Part shown: positions 17,393 through 25,638 of the stretch, one piece after another
Numbering within the stretch: the first letter of the stretch is position 1
Layout: each line of letters begins with the position of its first letter
Assembly: GCF_019797765.1 (NCBI RefSeq)
Contig: NZ_CP081862.1
Coordinates: 372,001 to 436,000 of the forward strand
Length of the DNA stretch: 64,000 bases
Direction of reading: 5' to 3'
Origin: Cellulomonas sp. C5510
GTDB lineage: Bacteria; Actinomycetota; Actinomycetes; Actinomycetales; Cellulomonadaceae
Notes under the pieces: model-generated
Database searches by the model: none
What the model saw: the letters and a program-made list of their open reading frames with translations, nothing else
What the model was told of the DNA's origin: nothing
Translations under genes and position numbers: made by a program

Positions 17393-18571
17393 ATGACCGG
17401 GGTGCGCGTGGTGTGGACCCCCGAGCTCCTGGACTACGACTTCGGACCCGGCCACCCGATGGCGCCCCTGCGGCTCGACCTCACGGTGCGACTCGCCCGG
17501 GCGCTCGGCCTGCTGGACCTGCCGGGCGTCGAGGTGGTCGGCGCGGACCCGGCGTCGGACGCGCAGCTCGAGACCGTCCACGAGGCCGCGTACGTCGAGG
17601 CCGTCCGGCGGGCCTCCGACAGCGGGCGGGGCGACGCGCTGCGCGGCATCGGCACCGAGGACGACCCCGTGTTCCCCCGGATGCACGAGGCCGCGGCCCG
17701 GATCGTCGGCGGCAGCCGGGAGGCGGCGCTCGCGGTGTGGCGGGGCGAGGCCGACCACGCGGTGAACCTCACGGGCGGGATGCACCACGCCATGCCCGGC
17801 GCGGCGTCCGGGTTCTGCCTCTACAACGACGCCGCCGTCGCGATCCGGGCGCTGCTGGCCGACGGCGCGGAGCGGGTCGCGTACGTCGACGTCGACGCCC
17901 ACCACGGGGACGGTGTGCAGCGGGCGTTCTGGGACGACCCGCGGGTGCTGACCGTCTCGGTGCACGAGAGCGGCGCGACGCTGTTCCCCGGCACCGGGTT
18001 CCCGGACGAGACCGGCGGGCCGGGCGCCCCGGGCTCGGCCGTCAACGTGGCGCTGCCGTCCCACACGCAGGACGCCGCGTGGCTGCGCGCGATCGACGCG
18101 GTCGTGCCGCCGGTGCTGCGGGCGTTCGCGCCGCAGGTCCTGGTGACGCAGCACGGCTGCGACGCCCACGTCGAGGACCCGATCGCGAACCTCGACGTCT
18201 CCGTCGACGCCGAGCGCCTCGCGTCGTCGTGGCTGCACGACCTCGCGCACGAGGTGTCCGGCGGCCGGTGGCTCGCGCTCGGCGGCGGGGGGTACGCGGT
18301 CGTCGACGTCGTGCCGCGCGCGTGGACGCACCTGCTCGCGATCGCGGCGCACCACCCCCTCGACCCGGCGACGCGCATGCCGGCGGCGTGGCGGGCACAG
18401 GTCGTGGAGCTCTACGGCCGGGAGGGGCCGGGCTCGATGTCCGACGGGGCCGACCTGCGGTGGACCCCGTGGTCGGCGGGGTTCGACCCGGCCGACGACG
18501 TGGACCGCGCGGTCCGCGCCACCCGGACGGCCGTCTTCCCGTTGCTCGGGCTCGACCCGCTGCACGACTGA
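17393..18571 (+). CDS. acuC: AcuC-like histone-deacetylase-family protein
   Basis: Zn2+-dependent deacetylase of the class I HDAC/AcuC family; AcuC in Bacillus activates acetyl-CoA synthetase by removing lysine acetylation. The 392-residue protein has the active-site motifs GGMHHAMPGAASGFCLYND (catalytic His pair), VAYVDVDAHHGDGVQ (metal ligands Asp and His) and LVTQHGCDAHVEDP (third metal Asp). The natural substrate here is inferred; no acs or acetyltransferase gene is adjacent. A hairpin at 18570-18598 terminates it. Confidence 0.88.
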   Translation: MTGVRVVWTPELLDYDFGPGHPMAPLRLDLTVRLARALGLLDLPGVEVVGADPASDAQLETVHEAAYVEAVRRASDSGRGDALRGIGTEDDPVFPRMHEAAARIVGGSREAALAVWRGEADHAVNLTGGMHHAMPGAASGFCLYNDAAVAIRALLADGAERVAYVDVDAHHGDGVQRAFWDDPRVLTVSVHESGATLFPGTGFPDETGGPGAPGSAVNVALPSHTQDAAWLRAIDAVVPPVLRAFAPQVLVTQHGCDAHVEDPIANLDVSVDAERLASSWLHDLAHEVSGGRWLALGGGGYAVVDVVPRAWTHLLAIAAHHPLDPATRMPAAWRAQVVELYGREGPGSMSDGADLRWTPWSAGFDPADDVDRAVRATRTAVFPLLGLDPLHD

Positions 18572-18598
18572 CGGCAGCGCCTCAGGCGCGGCGCCGTC
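18570..18598 (+). terminator. Terminator hairpin after acuC
   Basis: Outer pairing GACGGC/GCCGTC (18570-18575 with 18593-18598) and inner GCGCC/GGCGC around a TCA loop overlap the acuC stop codon region. Confidence 0.5.
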
Positions 18599-18675
18599 GG
18601 GTGAGTCGCGCCGCCCGCGCGTCGCCGGGTCGGCAGGCCTGCGCCCCCGCACGGGTGGTCACACCTGCCTCCCCT

Positions 18676-18704
18676 TTCACAGCAGCCCCACCAGGCTCTA
18701 GGGT
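18676..18704 (+). promoter_or_regulatory. Promoter of the BldC-like gene
   Basis: TTCACA (18676-18681) and TAGGGT (18699-18704) are separated by exactly 17 bases, one of the best housekeeping-type promoters in the window. It gives a leader of roughly 60 bases. Confidence 0.65.
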
Positions 18705-18772
18705 GTCAGCGCGGCGAACCGTCGCCGCACCCCGTCCCGCGCCCCGAGCGCGCACGAACGAGAAGAGCGGCC

Positions 18773-19018
18773 ATGACGAGCGAGCAGCCCGGGCGCGTGC
18801 GGTTCCTCACCGTGGCCGAGGTCGCCGAGGTCATGCGGGTCTCGAAGATGACCGTGTACCGGCTGCTGCACTCCGGCGAGATGCCGGCCGTGCGCGTCGG
18901 GCGCTCGTTCCGCGTTCCGCAGGACGCGCTCGACCACTACCTCGCGACCGCGCGGCTCGACCAGGACGTGGACGGCGACGCCGGCGAGGGCCCGCGGGCC
19001 GGGCGGCTCTCGTCCTGA
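18773..19018 (+). CDS. BldC-like MerR-type helix-turn-helix DNA-binding protein
   Basis: Small (81-residue) single-domain DNA-binding protein: RFLTVAEVAEVMRVSKMTVYRLLHSGEMPAVRVGRSFRVPQDALDHYL is the excisionase/MerR-like winged helix as in Streptomyces BldC, a developmental regulator that binds DNA as head-to-tail oligomers. The C-terminal 22 residues are acidic and unstructured. The ATG at 18773 opens soon after an AGAAGAG-type ribosome site. It is monocistronic with its own promoter. No integrase or phage gene is near, so an excisionase role is unlikely. Confidence 0.82.
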   Translation: MTSEQPGRVRFLTVAEVAEVMRVSKMTVYRLLHSGEMPAVRVGRSFRVPQDALDHYLATARLDQDVDGDAGEGPRAGRLSS

Positions 19019-19062
19019 AGCAGGTCCTCCCGGTCGTTTCGGCGGCGGCCCGCGGGATCGCG

Positions 19063-19213
19063 TAAGGTGGGGGGCGGACTTTCCCGTGCGTGGGCGTTCC
19101 GCGGCAGCCGGGCCGAGGTGATCGGACCGGCTCCCTGGCCGGTCGTGCCGCGCGTCGAACGACCAGAACTGGCGGACGCCCGAGCGCTCGCCACCGGAAG
19201 CGAGTGAGGACCC
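19063..19213 (+). promoter_or_regulatory. Promoter and structured leader of the bS22 gene
   Basis: A -10 box TAAGGT (19063-19068) implies a leader of about 140 bases before the bS22 ATG. The leader holds GACCGGC/GCCGGTC (19125-19131 with 19138-19144) and a CTCGC/GCGAG hairpin just before the GAGGA ribosome site. This is a long leader for a 32-codon gene and is suggestive of autogenous control, not proven. Confidence 0.45.
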
Positions 19214-19312
19214 ATGGGCTCCGTCATCAAGAAGCGCCGCAAGCGCATGGCGAAGAAGAAGCACCGCAAGCTGCTGCGCAAGACGCGCCACCAGCGCCGC
19301 AACAAGAAGTGA
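19214..19312 (+). CDS. 30S ribosomal protein bS22 (AURKAIP1/COX24-domain small protein)
   Basis: A 32-residue, extremely basic protein: [20 protein letters not shown] and then [12 protein letters not shown]. It matches the actinobacterial AURKAIP1/COX24-domain proteins identified as bS22 in the mycobacterial small subunit, where it sits near the decoding side. The ATG follows GAGGA with 4 to 6 bases spacing. A very strong terminator follows at 19340-19375. Its small size makes it easily missed. Confidence 0.9.
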   Translation: MGSVIKKRRKRMAKKKHRKLLRKTRHQRRNKK

Positions 19313-19339
19313 CCCGCCGCCGCTGACGCGGCGCGGGGA

Positions 19340-19375
19340 CGAGGGCCCGGCCACCGAGCGGTGGCCGGGCCCTCG
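19340..19375 (+). terminator. Strong terminator after bS22
   Basis: A perfect 16-bp stem, 19340-19355 with 19360-19375 (arm CGAGGGCCCGGCCACC), is closed by a 4-base loop. It lies 27 bases after the stop codon. Confidence 0.8.
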
Positions 19376-19450
19376 CGCGTCCGCCGCGCCCAGCCCCCGC
19401 GCGCCGCGACCGCCGTCGCCGCGGCCCGACGCGCCGCGTGCGCCCGGGTC

Positions 19451-19500
19451 TTGACGGATCCGCGTGGCCTTGATTCACTCGCAAGCGTTCTTCAACGATG
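19451..19500 (+). promoter_or_regulatory. Promoter/operator region of the CUT1 importer operon
   Basis: TTGACG (19451-19456) is a good -35; 17 bases on, TTCACT (19474-19479) is a weak -10. CGCAAGCG (19480-19487) is a small palindrome and CAACGATG (19493-19500) recurs before the GH51 gene (23995-24002). Either may be read by the LacI regulator at 22901. Confidence 0.4.
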
Positions 19501-19537
19501 AAGATCCGGTGCGCGCACCGGGGCGAGGGGGCCGGCG

Positions 19538-20884
19538 ATGATCTCAGCAGCGCGCGGCGGAGCCGGGGGTGCGGCGCTGAGCCGGCGCTCGGTGCTCCGC
19601 GGGGCGGCCGCAGGCGCGGGAGCGCTGGCGGGGGTGTGGGCGTTGAGCGGGTGCGGGGCGGGTGCGCCGGCGGCCGCCTCGGACACCCGGATCCAGCTCT
19701 GGCACCTGTTCTCCGGCGGTGACGGGGGCATCTTCCAGCAGATGCTGACGGAGGTGCAGCAGGAGGACCCGACGGTCGGCATCGACCCCGTGGTGCTCAC
19801 CTGGGGTGCCCCGTACTACACGAAGCTCGTGATGGCGTCGGTCGGCGGCCGCTCCCCGGACCTCGCGGCCATGCACCTCACCCGGGTGGCGGGCTGGGTG
19901 CCCGGCGGGGTGCTGGACCCGTGGGACCTGGACCGCCTCGCGGACCACGGCGTGACCGAGGACCTGTTCGCGCCGGCCCTGTGGGAGCGGGCGGTCATCG
20001 ACGGTCAGCTCTGGGCGGTCCCGCTCGACTTCCACGCGTTCCTGCTGTTCTACGACCGGGGGCTCGCCGACCGGGCGGGGCTGCTGGGCGGCGACGGGAA
20101 GCTCGTCGGCGTCGACTCCCCGGAGGGCTTCGTCGAGGCGGGCCGGGCGATGGCCGAGGTCACCGGCTACGCGGGCGTCGGCTACGGCTACACCGGCGAC
20201 GGCGCACAGATGTCCCGGATGCTCTGGGGCCTGTACGCGCAGACCGGGGCGGAGGTCGTCCTCAACCCCGGCGAGAGGGCCCAGGTCGACCGCGACGCGA
20301 TGGTCGAGGTCGTCAGCTGGGTGCAGTCCTGGATGGACGACACCGTGGCGATCGCGAACAGCGACTACCCGTCGGCCGTCGCGAACTTCTCGACCGGCCG
20401 CGTCGGCATGTGCTTCAACGGCAACTGGGAGCTGCAGTCGTTCCTCACCGCGGGCGTCGACGTGGACGCGATGCCCATGCCGACGGTCTTCGGCTCGCCC
20501 GCGACGTACGGCGACTCGCACGTCTTCGTGCTGCCGCACCAGGCGGACCCCGACCCCGACCGTCGAGAGGCGGCGTACGCGACCGTGGCGGCGATGCTCC
20601 GCAAGTCGCTGCTGTGGTCGGACGGCGGGCACATCCCGGCCAACCGGGAGGTCACCGCGTCCGCGGCGTACCGCGAGAAGGTGCCGCAGTCGCACTACGC
20701 GGTCGCGGCGGAGCAGGCCGTCTTCGACCCCCAGGCGTGGTTCACGGGCTCGGGGTCGGACTTCCAGGCGCGCGTCGGGGAGGCGCTCCAGGGCGCCTGG
20801 CTCGACAAGTCGTCGCCCGAGGCCGCCGTCGACCGGCTGATCGCCGCGCTCGACGCCGCCCTGCAGACCAAGCCGCCGGCGTGA
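19538..20884 (+). CDS. CUT1 sugar ABC transporter substrate-binding lipoprotein (Tat-type signal)
   Basis: Extracellular solute-binding protein of family 1, 448 residues. The N terminus has SRRSVLRG (residues 15-22), a twin-arginine motif, followed by a hydrophobic stretch and the lipobox LSGC (Cys39), so it is likely a Tat-exported lipoprotein. The mature part (IQLWHLFSGGDGGIFQQML, PDLAAMHLTRVAGWV, CFNGNWELQSFL) fits oligosaccharide-binding proteins. The ATG at 19538 is preceded by GAGGGGG. With the permeases, LacI protein and GH51 enzyme downstream, the substrate is probably an arabinose-containing oligosaccharide. No ATPase gene is here; such systems usually share an MsiK-type ATPase encoded elsewhere. 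Confidence 0.88.
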   Translation: MISAARGGAGGAALSRRSVLRGAAAGAGALAGVWALSGCGAGAPAAASDTRIQLWHLFSGGDGGIFQQMLTEVQQEDPTVGIDPVVLTWGAPYYTKLVMASVGGRSPDLAAMHLTRVAGWVPGGVLDPWDLDRLADHGVTEDLFAPALWERAVIDGQLWAVPLDFHAFLLFYDRGLADRAGLLGGDGKLVGVDSPEGFVEAGRAMAEVTGYAGVGYGYTGDGAQMSRMLWGLYAQTGAEVVLNPGERAQVDRDAMVEVVSWVQSWMDDTVAIANSDYPSAVANFSTGRVGMCFNGNWELQSFLTAGVDVDAMPMPTVFGSPATYGDSHVFVLPHQADPDPDRREAAYATVAAMLRKSLLWSDGGHIPANREVTASAAYREKVPQSHYAVAAEQAVFDPQAWFTGSGSDFQARVGEALQGAWLDKSSPEAAVDRLIAALDAALQTKPPA

Positions 20885-20900
20885 CGGGGGGAACGCAGTC

Positions 20901-21875
20901 ATGAGCACGGTCACCACACCGCAGCAGTCGCAGGCCGCCACCGGCCCCGTCCAGCCGCCGCGCACGCCGGAGCCCCCGGTGCGCCGCGGCCGCTCCCGCC
21001 GCGAGGGCAGCGGCTGGCCGTTCGTCATCCCGTTCGTCGTCGTCGCCGTGCTGTTCCTCGTGGTGCCGACGCTGTGGGGCCTGGGCCTGAGCTTCACCGA
21101 GCAGTCGCTGATGGGCAACGGCGGCTGGGTCGGCGTCGACAACTACGCGGAGGCGTTCGGCGACGCGACCATGTGGTCCACGCTGGGCAACACCGTCGCG
21201 TTCACGCTGATGAGCACCGTCCCGCTCGTGCTGGTGGCGCTGGCGATGGCGCTGCTGGTCTACACGGGGCTGCCCGGCCAGTGGGTGTGGCGGCTGGCGT
21301 TCTTCGCGCCGTACATGCTGCCGGTCGCTGTCGTCGTGCAGATCTGGGTGTGGCTGTACCAGCCGGAGATCGGCTTCTTCAACTACTGGCTGGACCGGCT
21401 GGGGCTGGAGAAGGTCGGCTGGCTGACGGACCCGTCCGTGGCGATGTGGTCGATGGCCCTGCTGACGCTCTGGTGGACGGTCGGCTTCAACTTCCTGCTG
21501 TACCTGTCGGCGCTGCAGGCGATCCCCGACCAGATGTACGAGGCCGCGGCGCTGGACGGCGCGGGTTCGTGGCGCCGGTTGTGGTCCATCACGCTGCCGC
21601 AGCTGCGCGCCACGACGGTGCTCATCACGGTGCTCCAGGTGCTGGCGTCGCTGAAGGTCTTCGACCAGATGTTCATCGCGTTCAACGGCGGCAGCGGCCC
21701 CGACGGCGTGACGCGCCCGATCCTGCAGTACATCTACGACACCGGGTTCACCGGCTACCGCATGGGGTACGCCTCGGCGATGTCGTACATCTACTTCGCG
21801 CTCATCATCGTGGTCGCCGTGGGGTTCCAGGTGCTGACCACGGCCCGCCGGAAGGAGCAGGCCCGTGGCCGCTGA
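20901..21875 (+). CDS. CUT1 sugar ABC transporter permease (MalF-like)
   Basis: First membrane subunit of the importer, 324 residues, six predicted transmembrane segments after a basic N terminus (about 35 residues). The EAA loop that contacts the ATPase reads YEAAALDGAGSWRRLWSITLP (about residues 213-233). It is 16 bases downstream of the binding protein gene and overlaps the second permease by 11 bases. Confidence 0.93.
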   Translation: MSTVTTPQQSQAATGPVQPPRTPEPPVRRGRSRREGSGWPFVIPFVVVAVLFLVVPTLWGLGLSFTEQSLMGNGGWVGVDNYAEAFGDATMWSTLGNTVAFTLMSTVPLVLVALAMALLVYTGLPGQWVWRLAFFAPYMLPVAVVVQIWVWLYQPEIGFFNYWLDRLGLEKVGWLTDPSVAMWSMALLTLWWTVGFNFLLYLSALQAIPDQMYEAAALDGAGSWRRLWSITLPQLRATTVLITVLQVLASLKVFDQMFIAFNGGSGPDGVTRPILQYIYDTGFTGYRMGYASAMSYIYFALIIVVAVGFQVLTTARRKEQARGR

Positions 21876-22788
21876 GACGATCCCCGCCCCGGCGGGAGGC
21901 TTCCGCCGGGCGTACGCCGAGCGCCGCGACGAGAACCGGCGCACCCGGGCCCTGGTGCTGGGGCGCAGCCGCGTCGCGACCGTCCTCGCGGTGGTGCTGC
22001 TGGTGCTGATGGCCGCGACGTGGCTGCTGCCGCTGCTGTGGGCGGTCGACACCTCGTTCAAGACGGAGGCCCAGGCGCAGTCCGTCCCGCTGCGGTGGTT
22101 CCCGGAGGGCGGGTTCACGCTCGAGAACTACCGGACCGTGTTCGAGCGCGGCGAGGTGGGGCGCTGGATGGTGAACACCCTGCTGGTCGCGGGGTCGGTC
22201 ACGGTCCTGACGGTGGCGGTGTGCGCGCTCGCGGGGTACGGGTTCGCCCGGACCAGGTTCCGCGGCAAGAACCTGCTGTTCGCGGCGACGATCGCCCTGA
22301 TCGCGGTGCCGGGGCAGATCCTCATCGTCCCCCTGTTCCGGCAGATGGACGCGCTGGGCGCGGTCGACACCTACCAGGGCGTGATCCTCCCGCAGCTCGT
22401 CGCGCCGGTGATGGTCTACATCTTCGCGAGGTTCTTCGCGGAGGTGCCGCAGGAGATCGAGGACGCGGCGCGGGTGGACGGCGCCGGGCACTGGCGGACG
22501 TTCTGGTCGATCGTGCTGCCGATCTCGCGGCCGATCGTGTCGGCGGTCGCGATCTTCGTGTTCATCGGGGCGTGGAACAACTTCCTGTGGCCGTTCATCG
22601 TCACGAACAACCCGGACCTCATGACCCTGCCCGTCGGGCTCTCGACGGTGAAGAACGCGTACGGCACGATCTACGCGCAGACGATGGCGTCGGCAATGAT
22701 CGCCGCGTTGCCGCTGATCCTGCTGTTCATGCTGTTCCAGCGGCAGATCGTCAAGGCGGTCGCGACGACCGGGCTCGGCGGGCGCTGA
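21865..22788 (+). CDS. CUT1 sugar ABC transporter permease (MalG-like)
   Basis: Second membrane subunit, 307 residues, six predicted transmembrane segments; EAA loop EIEDAARVDGAGHWRTFWSI at about residues 194-213. The start is GTG at 21865, inside the end of the previous permease, with AAGGAG upstream. The N terminus (AETIPAPAGGFRRAYAERRDE) is cytoplasmic. It ends the transport part of the operon; the regulator gene follows after 112 bases. Confidence 0.93.
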   Translation: MAAETIPAPAGGFRRAYAERRDENRRTRALVLGRSRVATVLAVVLLVLMAATWLLPLLWAVDTSFKTEAQAQSVPLRWFPEGGFTLENYRTVFERGEVGRWMVNTLLVAGSVTVLTVAVCALAGYGFARTRFRGKNLLFAATIALIAVPGQILIVPLFRQMDALGAVDTYQGVILPQLVAPVMVYIFARFFAEVPQEIEDAARVDGAGHWRTFWSIVLPISRPIVSAVAIFVFIGAWNNFLWPFIVTNNPDLMTLPVGLSTVKNAYGTIYAQTMASAMIAALPLILLFMLFQRQIVKAVATTGLGGR

Positions 22789-22900
22789 CGGGCTCCCGAC
22801 CGGGTGACCGTGCGCGGACCTGCCCGCGGCGCCGCCCGGCCGGCCCCTACGCTGGGCTCGCGCGGCACCGGGGTCGCGCGGGCCGGACGGGAGGCGGGAC

Positions 22901-23941
22901 GTGGCCGGGAACCGGCAGGGTGCCGCGACGATGCACGACGTCGCAGCGGTGGCCGGCGTGTCCATCAAGACCGTCTCGAACGTCATCAACGGCTACCCGT
23001 ACATCCGGGCGGAGACGCGCGCGCGGGTCGAGGCGGCGATCGAGCAGCTCGGCTACCGCGTGAACCTGACGGCGCGGAGCCTGCGGCGGGGACGCACGGG
23101 GATGATCGGGCTGGCGGTGCCGGAGCTGCGGCTGCCGTACTTCGCGGAGCTCGCGGACTCCGTGATCCGGGCGGCCGACGCGCGGGGCGTCGTCGTGCTG
23201 ATCGAGCAGACCAGCGGCAACCGGGAGCGCGAGCTCGAGGTGCTGCACGGCCCGCGGCGGCACCTGACCGACGGGCTGATCTTCTCCCCGCTGGCGCTGG
23301 GGCCGGAGGACCGCGACCGGTTCGCGGTGGACGTCCCGATGGTGCTGCTCGGCGAGCGGATCTTCGGAGGGCCGGCCGACCACGTGACGATGGACAACGT
23401 GGAGGCGGCTCGCGCGGCCACCCGGCACCTCCTGGGCCTGGGGCGCCGCCGCATCGCGGTCCTCGGCGCGCACGAGGGCGAGGTCATGGGGTCCGCGGCG
23501 CTGCGCCTGCGCGGGTACCGGCAGGCGCTGGCGGAGGCGGGCGTGCCGTACGACCCGGCGCTCGTCGCGGAGGCCGGGATGTGGCACCGGGCGACGGGGG
23601 CGGAGGCGATGCGCGGCGTGCTCGAGGCGGGGGTGGCCGTCGACGCCGTGTTCGGCCTGAACGACGCCCTGGCGCTGGGGGCGCTGCACGAGCTCCGCCT
23701 GCACGGGTACGCGGTGCCGGGCGACGTGGCCGTCGTGGGCTTCGACGACGTGGACGACGCGGCGTACGCGTCGCCGGGGCTGACGTCCGTGGCGCCGGGG
23801 CGCGAGCAGATCGCGCAGACCGCCGTGGAGCTGCTGCTGGCGCGCGTCGCGGGCACCGCGCCCGAGGCCCCGGTCCAGGTCGTGGCGGACTTCGAGCTGG
23901 TCGTGCGGGAGTCGACGGCGGGTTCCGCCGCGCTCGTCTGA
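22901..23941 (+). CDS. LacI/GalR-family transcriptional regulator
   Basis: The HTH (MHDVAAVAGVSIKTVSNVINGY, about residues 11-32) and effector-binding domain ending VVGFDDVDDAAYASPGLTSVAPG make a normal 346-residue LacI protein. The GTG at 22901 follows GGGAGGCGGGAC; a -10-like TACGCT (22849-22854) may give it its own promoter. It is flanked by the importer and the GH51 gene, so it probably represses both in the absence of arabinosides. CAACGATG before each target is a candidate site. Confidence 0.87.
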   Translation: MAGNRQGAATMHDVAAVAGVSIKTVSNVINGYPYIRAETRARVEAAIEQLGYRVNLTARSLRRGRTGMIGLAVPELRLPYFAELADSVIRAADARGVVVLIEQTSGNRERELEVLHGPRRHLTDGLIFSPLALGPEDRDRFAVDVPMVLLGERIFGGPADHVTMDNVEAARAATRHLLGLGRRRIAVLGAHEGEVMGSAALRLRGYRQALAEAGVPYDPALVAEAGMWHRATGAEAMRGVLEAGVAVDAVFGLNDALALGALHELRLHGYAVPGDVAVVGFDDVDDAAYASPGLTSVAPGREQIAQTAVELLLARVAGTAPEAPVQVVADFELVVRESTAGSAALV

Positions 23942-23956
23942 CGCTGCCGGTGCCGG

Positions 23957-24022
23957 TTGACGGCGCGCGTCCCCGCTCGGCAGGATGTCTAGTACAACGA
24001 TGCAGAAACGTCAGCGAAGGAG
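23957..24022 (+). promoter_or_regulatory. Upstream region of the GH51 gene with a motif shared with the importer operon
   Basis: TTGACG (23957-23962) could be a -35, but no good -10 is found at standard spacing. CAACGATGCAGA (23995-24006) matches CAACGATGAAGA at 19493-19504 in 11 of 12 positions. GAAGGAG lies before the ATG. Confidence 0.4.
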
Positions 24023-24031
24023 CTGCGCCGC

Positions 24032-25537
24032 ATGCCGACCGTCACCCTCACCCTCGACCCCGCGTTCCGCGTCGGTCCCGTCCGCCGCGGCACGTTCGGC
24101 GCCTTCGTGGAGCACCTGGGCCGCTGCGTCTACACCGGCATCCACGACCCGGAGCACCCCACCGCGGACGCCGACGGGTTCCGCCGCGACGTCATCGAGC
24201 TCACCCGGGAGCTCGGTGTCTCCACCGTCCGCTACCCCGGCGGCAACTTCGTCTCCGGGTACCGCTGGGAGGACGGTGTCGGCCCGCGCGACCAGCGCCC
24301 CCGCCGGCTCGACCTGGCCTGGCACTCCACCGAGCCGAACCTGGTCGGCGTCGACGAGTTCGTGCGCTGGACCGCGGCCTCCGGCACCGAGCCGATGATG
24401 GCCGTGAACCTCGGCACCCGCGGCGTCCAGGAGGCCCTCGACCTCCTGGAGTACTGCAACGTCCGCGGGGGCACCGCGCTGTCGGACCAGCGCCGCGCGA
24501 ACGGCGCGCCCGACCCGTACGGCATCCGCATGTGGTGCCTCGGCAACGAGATGGACGGGCCGTGGCAGATCGGCCACAAGACCGCCCACGAGTACGGTCG
24601 GCTCGCCGCCGAGACCGCCCGGGCCATGCGCATGGTCGACCCCGACCTCACCCTCGTGGCCTGCGGGTCCTCCGGCGTCGGGATGCCCACCTTCGGCGAG
24701 TGGGAGCAGATCGTGCTGAGCGAGACGTACGAGCACGTCGACCTCATCAGCGCCCACGCCTACTACGCCGAGGAGGACGGCGACCTCGGCTCGTTCCTGG
24801 CCTCCGCGATGGACATGGACCACTTCATCGCGTCGGTCGCGGCCGTCGCGGACGGTGTGCGGGCCCACAAGAAGCTGGACAAGCGCATCCACATCTCGTT
24901 CGACGAGTGGAACGTCTGGTACCAGAAGCGCGCCGAGTCCGTGCCGCCCTCGGGTGACGACTGGCCGGTCGCACCGGTGCTGCTCGAGGACAAGTACAAC
25001 GTCGCGGACGCCGTGGTGGTCGGCAACCTGCTGATCTCGCTGCTGCGGCACACCGACCGGGTGCACTCGGCGTCGCTCGCGCAGCTCGTCAACGTCATCG
25101 CCCCGATCATGACGGAGCCCGGCGGCCGGGTGTGGCGCCAGACCACGTTCCACCCGTTCGCGCAGGCGTCCCGGTACGCGGCGGGCGACGTGCTCCAGGT
25201 GGCCGTCGAGGCCCCGACGTACGAGACCGCGAAGTTCGGGGACGCCCCGCTGGTCGACGCCGTCGCGACGCGGGACCCGGAGACCGGCGCCGTCGCGCTG
25301 TTCGCGGTCAACCGCTCGACCACCGAGACGGTCACCCTCGAGGTCGACACCCGCGCGATCCCCGGGCTCCGGGTGGTCGAGGCGACGAGCCTGTCGAACC
25401 CGGACCACACGTGGGTGGCGACGGCCGACGACGACACCTCGGTGGCGCCCCGCCCGAACGGCACCGCGGTCGTCGACGGCGGCCGGCTCACCGTCCAGGT
25501 GCCGCCGGTGTCGTGGAACGTGGTGCGGCTGGCCTGA
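24032..25537 (+). CDS. abfA: Alpha-N-arabinofuranosidase, GH51
   Basis: Retaining exo-hydrolase that removes terminal arabinofuranosyl units from arabino- and arabinoxylo-oligosaccharides. The 501-residue protein has a catalytic (beta/alpha)8 barrel with acid/base Glu173 in WCLGNEMDG and nucleophile Glu292 in SFDEWNVW, plus the GH51 motifs FGAFVEHLGRCVYTGI and RYPGGNFVSGYRWEDG; a C-terminal beta-sandwich completes it. There is no signal peptide, so it acts in the cytoplasm on imported oligosaccharides. The product arabinose would enter AraA/AraB/AraD. A 13-bp hairpin terminator follows. Confidence 0.94.
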   Translation: MPTVTLTLDPAFRVGPVRRGTFGAFVEHLGRCVYTGIHDPEHPTADADGFRRDVIELTRELGVSTVRYPGGNFVSGYRWEDGVGPRDQRPRRLDLAWHSTEPNLVGVDEFVRWTAASGTEPMMAVNLGTRGVQEALDLLEYCNVRGGTALSDQRRANGAPDPYGIRMWCLGNEMDGPWQIGHKTAHEYGRLAAETARAMRMVDPDLTLVACGSSGVGMPTFGEWEQIVLSETYEHVDLISAHAYYAEEDGDLGSFLASAMDMDHFIASVAAVADGVRAHKKLDKRIHISFDEWNVWYQKRAESVPPSGDDWPVAPVLLEDKYNVADAVVVGNLLISLLRHTDRVHSASLAQLVNVIAPIMTEPGGRVWRQTTFHPFAQASRYAAGDVLQVAVEAPTYETAKFGDAPLVDAVATRDPETGAVALFAVNRSTTETVTLEVDTRAIPGLRVVEATSLSNPDHTWVATADDDTSVAPRPNGTAVVDGGRLTVQVPPVSWNVVRLA

Positions 25538-25546
25538 GCCGGCACG

Positions 25547-25585
25547 ACGCGGGGCGCGGTCGGTCCACCGGCCCGCGCCCCGCGT
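25547..25585. terminator. Terminator hairpin between convergent genes
   Basis: ACGCGGGGCGCGG (25547-25559) is perfectly complementary to 25573-25585, leaving a 13-base loop. It sits between the ends of the GH51 gene and the minus-strand acetyltransferase gene. Confidence 0.65.
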
Positions 25586-25638
25586 CCCCGCGTCCCCGCG
25601 TGGGGGAGGGTCGACCGCGCCCCCGCACCCCGCGCCGG

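Noticed and set aside
18773..19018. Excisionase-like gene as a sign of a prophage or integrative element
   Set aside because: The protein is closer in form to BldC, and no integrase, attachment-site repeat or phage gene is nearby.
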